55,927 nucleotides of DNA from contig JAFXEB010000026.1 in assembly GCA_017521025.1 (NCBI GenBank), positions 1 through 55,927 of the forward strand, written 5' to 3'. The notes under the pieces were generated by a model. The model had not been told where the DNA came from, did not search any database, and saw only the letters and a program-made list of their open reading frames with translations. The stretch is from Clostridia bacterium (GTDB lineage: Bacteria > Bacillota > Clostridia > Oscillospirales > CAG-382). The stretch's first letter is position 1. Each line of letters starts with the position of its first letter. This document shows, piece after piece, positions 49,805 through 55,927 of this stretch. A program made the position numbers and the translations under genes.

Positions 49805-52218
49805 TGCATTGTACTCCCCACTACCTCCTCGGCGTAGCGGACACCCTCCATGGCGTCCTTGGCGTATTTGTCTGCCCCTATCCTGCGGGCATACTCCTCG
49901 GTCAGCACTGCGCCGCCTACCACCACCTTGCACCAAGGTGCGCTCCTTCTGAGCAGAGCTATGGTCTGCTCCATGGCGGGCACGGTAGTGGTCATAAGTG
50001 CGCTGAGCCCTACAATGGGTGCGTGCAGCTCTGCCGCCTTTTCTGCTATCGCCTCGGGGCTTACGTCCTTGCCCATATCCACCACGTCAAAGCCGTAGTT
50101 CTCAAGCAAAAGCTTTACTATGTTCTTGCCTATGTCGTGGATGTCGCCCTTTACGGTAGCGATAATGACGGTGCCCTTACCGCCTGCGCCCTCCGTATCC
50201 GCCATGCTTGACTTTATGACCTCGAAGGCGCTCTTTGCCGCCTCGGCGCTCATAAGAAGCTGAGGCAGGTAGACGGTCTTGTTTTCGTAGCCCTTGCCCA
50301 CGGTGTTCAGTGCAGGTATTATCTCATTGTTTACTATATCAAGGCCTGACTCGCTCCCAAGCATCGCCGCCGTAAGCTCGCCTGCCTTGTCCTTAAGACC
50401 CTTCACCACGGCACGCTGCAGCTCACTGCCTGCCTCCTCTGCCACCGCCTTGGGTGATTCGGGCAAGGAGGGGGATCCCACCGACGGAGGAGCGAAAAGC
50501 TCAGCGGCGGCAATATAGTCGCCGCAGTTCTCGTCAAGCCCCTTAAGCGCCCTATATGCGTAGTAGGTCTTCATCATATCCGGAGAATAGGGATTCATAA
50601 TAGCGGCAGACAGCCCGTTCTCCAAAGCAAGGGCAAAAAAGGTACTGCTTACCGCATCACGGTTGGGCAGTCCGAAGGACACGTTGGACACACCCAGCGA
50701 GGTGTGACAGCCAAGCTCCTCCTTTATGCGCCTGAGGGCGCCGAGAGTTGCAAGTGCGGCACCGCCGTCTGCGCTGACCGTCAGTGCCAGCGTATCAAAC
50801 AGAAGGTCCTTTTTTGCTATGCCGTATTCTGCGGCGGTGGCGATTATCCGCTCAGCTATCCTTACCCTGCCCTCGACGGTATCGGGTATGCCCTCCTCGT
50901 CAAGGGTCAGTGCCACCACCACGCCGCCGTATTTCTTTGCCAGAGGGAAAACAGCCGCCATACTCTCTGCCTTGCCGTTTACCGAGTTTATCATTGCCTT
51001 GCCGTTATAGCGGCGCAGTGCGCCCTCCATAGCAACAGGGTCGGATGTATCTATCTGCAGGGGCAGGTCGATTATCGCCTGTAGCTCGCACACGGCGGAT
51101 GTCAGCATCGCCGCCTCGTCTATATCGGGCAGTCCCACGTTAACGTCAAGTATATGAGCGCCCCTCTCCTGCTGACCTACGCCCTCGGACAGGATGTAGT
51201 CCATATCCTGCTCCAAAAGCGCCTTTTTGAACCGCTTTTTGCCCGTAGGGTTGATGCGCTCGCCGATAAGCACCACATCTGCCCCAAGCTCTACTGCGTG
51301 AGTGTATGAGGAGACCACGGTCATCTCCTTATCGCTAAGGGGTGCGGGCGATATGCCGCCCGTCCTTTTGGTAAGTGCGGCTATATATTGGGGCGTGGTG
51401 CCGCAGCAGCCACCCACCACACGGACACCCTTTTCCATAAGGTCCGCAAGCTCGGCAGAAAACTCCTCTGCCCCCACGTCAAAGACCGTCCTGCCGTCCA
51501 CCACCTTGGGCAGTCCTGCGTTTGGCTTTAGTATGACAGGCACCGACGCCGCCCTCAGAAACGCCTCAGCCACAGGTCGAAGCTGCTTGGGCCCCAAAGA
51601 GCAGTTTGCACCAAGGGCGTCAACACCCATACCCTCAAGCATGGCGACCATCGCCTCGGGAGTAGCGCCCGTCATCAGCTTGCCGTCCTCGCCGTATGCG
51701 CCCGTTACAAGCACGGGCAGGTCACAGTTCTCCTTTGCGGCAAGCAGTGCCGCTTTGGTCTCGTAGCTGTCGTTCATGGTCTCGATAATGACAAGGTCGG
51801 CACCGTATTTTGCGCCCAGCCTTACCGTTTTAGCGAACACAGCCACGGCGTCCTCAAAATCAAGATCACCAAGGGGGCGAAGCAGCTTCCCCGTGGGCCC
51901 TATGTCAAGGGCAACAAACTTCTCTGCCGTGGATAGGCTTGCCTCCCTCGCCGCAAACGCCGCCTCAAGCGCCGCCTTTATTATCGCCTCCAGCTCCTTG
52001 TCATCAAACTTAAGTGCGTTTGCGCCGAAGGTGTTGGTGCAGACCACGTTACTGCCTGCATCGTAATAGCTCTTATGTATATCCCTTATCACCTGAGGGT
52101 GGGATATGCTCCACCGCTCGGGATGCTCGCCCGGCTTAAGCCCCTGCGCCTGTAGCAGAGTGCCCATGCCCCCGTCAAGATACACCGTGTTTGTTTTTAA
52201 ATACTCTCTGAAAGTCAT
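49801..52218 (-). CDS. metH: Cobalamin-dependent methionine synthase, core without reactivation domain
   Basis: 805 aa. Residues 1-290 are the homocysteine methyltransferase barrel with zinc cysteines in GANCSLGP and GGCCGTTP. About 310-560 is the pterin-binding domain (LIGERINPTG, DVNVGLPDIDEAAML). About 595-805 is the cobalamin cap and binding domain with GDIHDIGKNIV (His694 is the cobalt ligand). The AdoMet reactivation domain of E. coli MetH (1227 aa) is absent and encoded separately upstream. Transfers methyl from methyl-tetrahydrofolate to homocysteine. GAGG precedes the ATG. The gene links to the folate genes at 328-2159 through one-carbon metabolism. Confidence 0.95.
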   Translation of the reverse strand: MTFREYLKTNTVYLDGGMGTLLQAQGLKPGEHPERWSISHPQVIRDIHKSYYDAGSNVVCTNTFGANALKFDDKELEAIIKAALEAAFAAREASLSTAEKFVALDIGPTGKLLRPLGDLDFEDAVAVFAKTVRLGAKYGADLVIIETMNDSYETKAALLAAKENCDLPVLVTGAYGEDGKLMTGATPEAMVAMLEGMGVDALGANCSLGPKQLRPVAEAFLRAASVPVILKPNAGLPKVVDGRTVFDVGAEEFSAELADLMEKGVRVVGGCCGTTPQYIAALTKRTGGISPAPLSDKEMTVVSSYTHAVELGADVVLIGERINPTGKKRFKKALLEQDMDYILSEGVGQQERGAHILDVNVGLPDIDEAAMLTSAVCELQAIIDLPLQIDTSDPVAMEGALRRYNGKAMINSVNGKAESMAAVFPLAKKYGGVVVALTLDEEGIPDTVEGRVRIAERIIATAAEYGIAKKDLLFDTLALTVSADGGAALATLGALRRIKEELGCHTSLGVSNVSFGLPNRDAVSSTFFALALENGLSAAIMNPYSPDMMKTYYAYRALKGLDENCGDYIAAAELFAPPSVGSPSLPESPKAVAEEAGSELQRAVVKGLKDKAGELTAAMLGSESGLDIVNNEIIPALNTVGKGYENKTVYLPQLLMSAEAAKSAFEVIKSSMADTEGAGGKGTVIIATVKGDIHDIGKNIVKLLLENYGFDVVDMGKDVSPEAIAEKAAELHAPIVGLSALMTTTVPAMEQTIALLRRSAPWCKVVVGGAVLTEEYARRIGADKYAKDAMEGVRYAEEVVGSTMQ

Positions 52219-52271
52219 ATATCAACCTCGTAAAGGGTAGTATGTGTTACCGCAAGCGACGGGCTTGCCTA

Positions 52272-52880
52272 TCACGCTCCGCCGCTTCTTCTGCCTGCGC
52301 CCACAAGGGCGGTCACCGACTTTGACGGCGACATAAGCAGGCTGTCATTAAGGCTGAGCCCTATGCTCCTGCAACCGCCCAGCAGCTCAAACACCTGCCT
52401 TTGCGTCTCAAGGGGCAGGTCGCCGTAGCCGGGGCTGAAGCGCCTGCCAAGGGACACGCCAAGCTCGCCCTCCATATCGGCTTGGAAGGCGTCACACAGC
52501 GCCTCTGCACGCTCGGCACCTATCCCTTGCAGAATAAGCGCCCTTGACGGAGCTATACGGCTGTATCGGGCGATGGCTCGGTCAAGCATTGCGCCCACCG
52601 TAGCGGCAAAGACTATAACGTGGCTGTAGCCCTCAAGCTGTGCCCCCAGCGCCCGTGAGCGAAAGCACGTATCGCCCACCCTGCAAAGCTCCCCCTCCAC
52701 CTCAAGAGGCAAAAGGCGGTAGCAGACTCTATAGCTGAGGCTGTCCCATACCTCGCTGAGACACTGCTCTACCAGCGCCTCAAGCTCGCTGTCCGTCTTA
52801 GCACAACCTGCATAGCGAAGCGCCTCTTTAACGGAAAAGGGTGGCGGCCCGTAGCTCTTATATATCACTGCGCTGTTCAT
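52272..52880 (-). CDS. Methionine synthase reactivation-domain protein
   Basis: 202 aa, homologous to the AdoMet-binding activation domain of MetH but a free-standing protein. RFSPGYGDLPLETQRQV (about residues 147-163) and IGLSLNDSLLMSPSKSVTALVG (about 173-194) match the domain's SAM-site pattern (usual RxSPGYP). It probably helps remethylate oxidised cobalamin in MetH. Its ATG overlaps the metF stop by 4 bp and metH begins 53 bp downstream, so all three are made together. Confidence 0.88.
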   Translation of the reverse strand: MNSAVIYKSYGPPPFSVKEALRYAGCAKTDSELEALVEQCLSEVWDSLSYRVCYRLLPLEVEGELCRVGDTCFRSRALGAQLEGYSHVIVFAATVGAMLDRAIARYSRIAPSRALILQGIGAERAEALCDAFQADMEGELGVSLGRRFSPGYGDLPLETQRQVFELLGGCRSIGLSLNDSLLMSPSKSVTALVGAGRRSGGA

Positions 52881-53755
52881 TTTCCTAATATGTCAGAAAG
52901 GTTTGCCTGTATCTTCTCAGCCACGTCAGGCTTGTTCATAGAGTAAACGTGCACGTTGGTGATGCCGTTGGCATACAGGTCTATTATCTGATCCGTAGCA
53001 TAGGCAATGCCCGCCTGCTTCATAGCGGCAGGGTCTGCGCCGAACTTGTCCACAAGGCTCTTAAAGCGCTGAGGCATAAAGGAACCCGACAGCTTTATGG
53101 CTCTGGCAACCTGATTTGCGTTGGTGATAGGCATTATACCGGGGATGATGGGCACGGTAATGCCCGCCTCCCTTATCTTATACAGAAAGTTGTAAAGCAG
53201 ATTGTTGTCAAAAAACATCTGAGTGGTAAGGAACTCACAGCCTGCGTCTACCTTCTCCTTAAGATGCTTTATGTCCTCCTTCTGGTTAGGACTCTCGGGG
53301 TGTATCTCAGGATAGCAGGCGCCGCCTATGCAAAAATCGGGGTTTGCCGCCTTAAGCTCGGCTATAAGGTCGATGGCGTGCTGATAGTCCCAGCCACTGC
53401 GGTCGGCATCCTCAAGCCCTGCAGGAATGTCGCCCCTGAGCGCCATAACATTCTCGATGCCTGCCGCCTTTATCTCCCCGATCTTCTGCCTCACCGTCTC
53501 CCTTGAGGAAGAAACGCAGGTAAGGTGCCCCAGCGTAGGCACGCCGTAAAGCTCTTTTATATTCTTCGCTATATCAAGAGTGTATTTGCTGGTGCCGCCC
53601 CCCGCACCGTAGGTAACGCTCATAAAAGCAGGGCGCAGCTTTGCTATCTCCTCAGTAGCCGCCTTTACGCTGTCAAAGGCGGTCTCCGTCTTGGGCGGAA
53701 AAACCTCAAAGGAGAGGGACGGTGTGTCTTTCTTCAGCAGTTCAATAATCTTCAT
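52877..53755 (-). CDS. metF: Methylenetetrahydrofolate reductase
   Basis: A 292-aa FAD-dependent barrel enzyme that reduces methylene-THF to methyl-THF, the donor for MetH. SFEVFPPKTE at the N terminus, SVTYGAGGGTS near residue 46, ALRGDIP near 104, and FLTTQMFFDN near 174 are typical. AGAAGGGAAG precedes the ATG. First gene of the metF-activation protein-metH run. Confidence 0.96.
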   Translation of the reverse strand: MKIIELLKKDTPSLSFEVFPPKTETAFDSVKAATEEIAKLRPAFMSVTYGAGGGTSKYTLDIAKNIKELYGVPTLGHLTCVSSSRETVRQKIGEIKAAGIENVMALRGDIPAGLEDADRSGWDYQHAIDLIAELKAANPDFCIGGACYPEIHPESPNQKEDIKHLKEKVDAGCEFLTTQMFFDNNLLYNFLYKIREAGITVPIIPGIMPITNANQVARAIKLSGSFMPQRFKSLVDKFGADPAAMKQAGIAYATDQIIDLYANGITNVHVYSMNKPDVAEKIQANLSDILGK

Positions 53756-53861
53756 AGCAGTCTTCCCTTCTTAATTTGCGAAGTGCAAAAATGCGCCTCG
53801 GCTTTGTGCCTTTTTTGCGCCTTTTTGTCCCTATTTACGGTCTGTATATTCTACCTTTTAC

Positions 53862-53890
53862 ATTGTAGCACAAACGTCTCCGCTTTTCAA
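53862..53890 (-). promoter_or_regulatory. Promoter of the metF-metH operon
   Basis: TACAAT (53862-53867) with TGC upstream (extended -10), and TTGAAA (53885-53890), 17-bp spacer. The 106-bp leader has short GC stems (GGC/GCC and GCGC/GCGC near 53797-53825), but I see no SAM or cobalamin riboswitch core. Confidence 0.7.
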
Positions 53891-54250
53891 GCCGAAATAT
53901 CATTTGCCGCCCCCATTGATGTGATAACGAATTATGACCCGTACAAACACTCTTAAGGTCGGCTTTTATAACCGTTTTACCTATATCAATCTTTCTCAGC
54001 TCAACGCCCTCTTTGACAAGCCTTTCTACTCTCCCCCACACCAGCAGTACTTTCTGCTTGCGATGTGGTGGCATTTTGCGGAGCTAACAATAAGGATAAT
54101 ACCGATTGGGTAGTTCTTCCCGTTGCAAACTTTGATTGTTATTACGGCAATACAAACTTTAGCAAAAAGCGGCTGAGCAAGATACCCGACACCATACTCA
54201 CAAGAGAAGTGAGCAATGGTGTCAGCCGTATAAAAGTTAATATCTGAAAC
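53891..54250. pseudogene. Accessory stretch with possible broken gene
   Basis: No complete gene can be supported. On the plus strand an ATG frame (53934-54113, 59 codons) is followed by an overlapping frame ending at 54247 that reads protein-like (DWVVLPVANFDCYYGNTNF, then KKRLSKIPDTILT). The two would join with one frameshift near 54060. On the minus strand a 79-codon frame (53835-54074) contains VKEGVELRKIDIGKTVIKADL but runs through the metF promoter. I do not recognise either. Composition is AT-richer than the core genes. Confidence 0.25.
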
Positions 54251-54298
54251 AAAAAAGCCCCGTTAGGAATGCAGAATTTACTGCGCTCCCAACGGGGC
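54251..54298 (-). terminator. Terminator of the right-hand lipoprotein unit
   Basis: GCCCCGTT (54257-54264) and AACGGGGC (54291-54298) enclose an inner GCAG/CTGC hairpin. On the minus strand TTTTTTG follows. Confidence 0.8.
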
Positions 54299-54309
54299 AA
54301 AGCGATTGG

Positions 54310-54405
54310 TTATTTTGCGATTTTTCTCTTTTTATCAATAACGATCAAAGCAATCATTGAACAGCAACTCAAAAATAATGACATTATTTTTTTGAATAGG
54401 TTCAC
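54310..54405 (-). CDS. Possible 31-residue membrane peptide
   Basis: A GTG start at 54405 behind GGGAGAG (about 9 bases), running to TAA at 54310. The peptide begins MNLFKKIMSLFLSC, continues with a hydrophobic stretch holding two adjacent cysteines, and ends in a basic KKRKIAK tail. That pattern suits a small membrane or signal-like peptide. It lies between the zinc-finger lipoprotein and its terminator, in the same direction. No homologue is known to me; chance occurrence is possible. Confidence 0.4.
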   Translation of the reverse strand: MNLFKKIMSLFLSCCSMIALIVIDKKRKIAK

Positions 54406-54488
54406 GTTTTATCTCTCCCGTCTTTCGCCCTTATATTCCTTGCAGAAGAGGCTTCTATTTTTACCTTATTTCCGCTTCTGTTTCCATA

Positions 54489-55466
54489 TCAAGCATTCGG
54501 CTTCTTTCCTGTTCCGCCGCAGGCTTCGCATTTTCCTGATCCACGACATCCCTGACAAGGGACGATTCCGGTTCCGCCACAGTTGCCATGCGTTATATGA
54601 CCGTTGCCGCCGCATTTGTCGCAAACCTTCGGCCCATTCTCATCGCTGCCGGCATATCCTTCGCCCCCACATTTTGAGCAGGTTTCATAGCCGGAATTGC
54701 ATTCTTCACATATTGCGGTTCCGCGCCCATCACATCTGGCGCATATTCCCGAACCTTGACATACAGAACAGCCTTCATTCGGATCCCGTGGCGCATGGTA
54801 TTCATGGTCATCGTCCGGATTCTCATTGTTATTGTCTTCGTTGGGCGCAGGAGGATTGTCTTCCGAACCCGAATTATTCCCCTGTTCGCTGTCTCCCTGC
54901 TCGGACGGAGCCTCGGAGTCTGTCTGTTCGGGAATTTCGAGTTCTTCCGAAAACTCCACGTTTTTATCGACAGTTATCACCGGATTAACGGAAATGCCAC
55001 AGTCCTTGGCTATGTCAGTAACCTTTCCCTTCGCCTCTGTCAACAGTTCGTTTGCTTCTGCTTCTGTCCGGAATGCACTGACCATTGTGATGGTCACATC
55101 TCCGCCATCCTCCAAAAAACCTTCTTCATAGGAAAAGCGAACGATGTCATTCAATGCCTCAAACAGATCGCGGCCTTCTATAGCAGCGCGCTCATCGACT
55201 TTTTGTGCATCTGCATTTAATGCTTGATACGCAACAACCCTATGTTCAACCAAATACAGAATGAACTCAGGATTAATGCTGATCCGCAGGGCATAATCGT
55301 ATGTATCCGGAGCATCGGAAAGCAGCTCATCTATGCTGATTTCAGAAGTTTCTTCAGTTTCAGACACTTTTTCACCTTCGGATGGCTTTTCGGAAGTGTC
55401 CGTTCCGCATGCCGAGATTGAAAAAACAAGTGCAACTGCGAGAAATATAGCCAATATTCTTTTCAT
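54489..55466 (-). CDS. Lipoprotein with RsgI-like region and cysteine-rich zinc-finger array
   Basis: 325 aa from the ATG at 55466, chosen for GGAGG 8 bases upstream; the frame is open 56 codons more without a ribosome site. Lipobox ISAC (Cys20). Residues about 55-155 resemble the RsgI/anti-sigma periplasmic-type domain (ISINPEFILYLVEHRVVAYQALNADAQ as two pieces: ISINPEF and ALNADAQ). A Glu/Ser/Asn/Pro linker follows. The last 85 residues carry DnaJ-like CxxCxGxG-type units (CSVCQGSG, CARCDGRG, CSKCGGEG, CDKCGGNG, CQGCRGSG, CEACGGTG). Outside the membrane it could bind zinc or partner proteins. No sigma-I gene is seen in the window. Confidence 0.8.
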   Translation of the reverse strand: MKRILAIFLAVALVFSISACGTDTSEKPSEGEKVSETEETSEISIDELLSDAPDTYDYALRISINPEFILYLVEHRVVAYQALNADAQKVDERAAIEGRDLFEALNDIVRFSYEEGFLEDGGDVTITMVSAFRTEAEANELLTEAKGKVTDIAKDCGISVNPVITVDKNVEFSEELEIPEQTDSEAPSEQGDSEQGNNSGSEDNPPAPNEDNNNENPDDDHEYHAPRDPNEGCSVCQGSGICARCDGRGTAICEECNSGYETCSKCGGEGYAGSDENGPKVCDKCGGNGHITHGNCGGTGIVPCQGCRGSGKCEACGGTGKKPNA

Positions 55467-55603
55467 TATATTTTCCTCCGTTATTTCGTCTGTCTTAATT
55501 GCGGCTTCTTTATTGAGAAGCACTGCCATTGGATTGGTGCTTAATGCAATGGGTAAATCGCGGTACAGAGTATCCCGATCTTCTGGCATTTGCAAAGGAG
55601 ATG

Positions 55604-55819
55604 CTATTCTGATTTCTCCCCGTTCAGTATCCACTCGGCATCATGGCCGAACTCCATCGCAATAACCTTTGCGAGCATTGGGGAAAGCGAGGTGATTTTT
55701 TTGCTTTCGCCGGTCAGAGTATAAACATAGTTTTCAGAAACTCCGATCCGTTTTGCAAACTCTCTTTTTGAGATATTTTGCTCTGCAATGATCTTATTTA
55801 ACCTATCAGCCAATGTCAC
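55604..55819 (-). CDS. XRE-family helix-turn-helix regulator
   Basis: 71 aa from a GTG whose GTGA overlaps the stop of the upstream LuxR-type gene; GGAGGAG lies just before it. The HTH is SKREFAKRIGVSENYVYTL (about residues 17-35), and the C-terminal EFGHDAEWILNGE is typical of small single-domain XRE regulators. It probably controls its own cassette. The downstream lipoprotein starts 138 bp beyond its stop. Confidence 0.88.
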   Translation of the reverse strand: MTLADRLNKIIAEQNISKREFAKRIGVSENYVYTLTGESKKITSLSPMLAKVIAMEFGHDAEWILNGEKSE

Positions 55820-55927
55820 TTTATATCTCCTCCTTCTTCGTCACGCTTCATAATAGCTGCGAACATTAAAAGCTGTTTCAGCGAGTTTACACCCAGCTTG
55901 GAATAAATGTTGCGGTTATGGAAGCGA
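55816..55927 (-). CDS. LuxR-type regulator, C-terminal end only (cut by window edge)
   Basis: The last 36 codons of a gene entering from the right. HNRNIYSKLGVNSLKQLLMFAAI is recognisable in two parts, HNRNIYSKLGV and NSLKQLLMF, as the recognition helix and final helix of a LuxR/GerE DNA-binding domain. Nothing can be said of its N terminus, so response regulator or other sensor type is open. It is translationally coupled to the XRE gene (GTGA). Confidence 0.7.
   Translation of the reverse strand, partial: RFHNRNIYSKLGVNSLKQLLMFAAIMKRDEEGGDIK

Noticed and set aside
52949..53506. A 185-codon plus-strand open frame within metF
   Set aside because: Antisense of a clear metF with all its motifs; no ribosome site.
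53756..53890. SAM or cobalamin riboswitch before metF
   Set aside because: The 106-base leader is too short for a cobalamin element and lacks the recognisable SAM-I core; only weak GC stems are seen.
55467..55634. Longer N terminus (56 extra residues) for the zinc-finger lipoprotein
   Set aside because: It would put the signal peptide inside the protein, and the only ribosome site (GGAGG) fits the ATG at 55466.

Overview
The window looks like chromosomal DNA of an anaerobic, gut-type Clostridium-class Bacillota. The evidence is the gene content and order: a CIRCE-controlled hrcA-grpE-dnaK-dnaJ operon; the nusB-xseA-xseB-ispA-dxs-tlyA-nadK-argR-recN run; scpA-scpB with a GerW/YtfJ-type sporulation gene; and yhbY-nadD/yqeK-LCP-rsfS-leuS. 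AGGAGG-type ribosome sites, sigma-A promoters of TTGACA/TATAAT type, lipoproteins with Ser/Glu-rich linkers and a dockerin-like protein fit this. No species can be named from the sequence.

Layout. 1-327: no convincing gene; two tandem strong promoters point left out of the window, probably toward an rRNA or other stable-RNA operon. 328-2377 (minus): a promoter, a probable tetrahydrofolate riboswitch, the folate ECF-transporter substrate protein and folC. 2445-7382 (plus): heat-shock operon with two CIRCE operators. 7439-10996 (minus): three paralogous SGNH-fold-like lipoproteins in one operon, one with a 42-bp minisatellite. 11119-13845 (plus): a large secreted protein with two InlB/Flg_new-type repeats and a C-terminal dockerin-like module. 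13912-14987 (minus): mgtC and trxA. 15013-18810 (plus): GH4 alpha-galactosidase, FNT-type channel, PHP phosphatase and glycerophosphodiesterase. 18811-19357: gene-free, with an inverted pair of a structured repeat element.

19389-28629 is a long minus-strand housekeeping run (NusB, exonuclease VII, isoprenoid precursors, TlyA, NAD kinase, ArgR, RecN, VanZ-like). 28659-41721 is a plus-strand run: GpmI, M50 protease, condensin subunits, sporulation and cell-wall functions, a pseudouridine synthase, a fused NadD-YqeK enzyme, an LCP ligase, RsfS and LeuRS. 41875-43032 (minus) is a cadherin-like/SLH surface protein. 43104-48856 (plus) holds an AroA-family protein with an unusual active site, a GT2 glycosyltransferase, a DUF5662 protein and a 908-residue membrane protein joining RCK-like Rossmann domains, a RyR domain and a C-terminal HTH-like segment.

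48944-53890 (minus) is a methionine cluster (metF, a separate MetH activation-domain protein, metH) followed by an AT-rich unrecognised gene. 53891-55927 looks like accessory DNA: a LuxR-type regulator cut by the window edge, an XRE regulator, an RsgI-like lipoprotein ending in a cysteine-rich zinc-finger array, and a possible 31-residue peptide.

The observations most worth a second look are the AroA-family protein lacking several standard substrate-binding residues, the RCK-RyR-HTH membrane protein, the three SGNH-like lipoproteins with altered catalytic blocks, the repeat element whose three hairpins covary between copies, the riboswitch-controlled folT-folC unit, and the LuxR/XRE/zinc-lipoprotein cassette.
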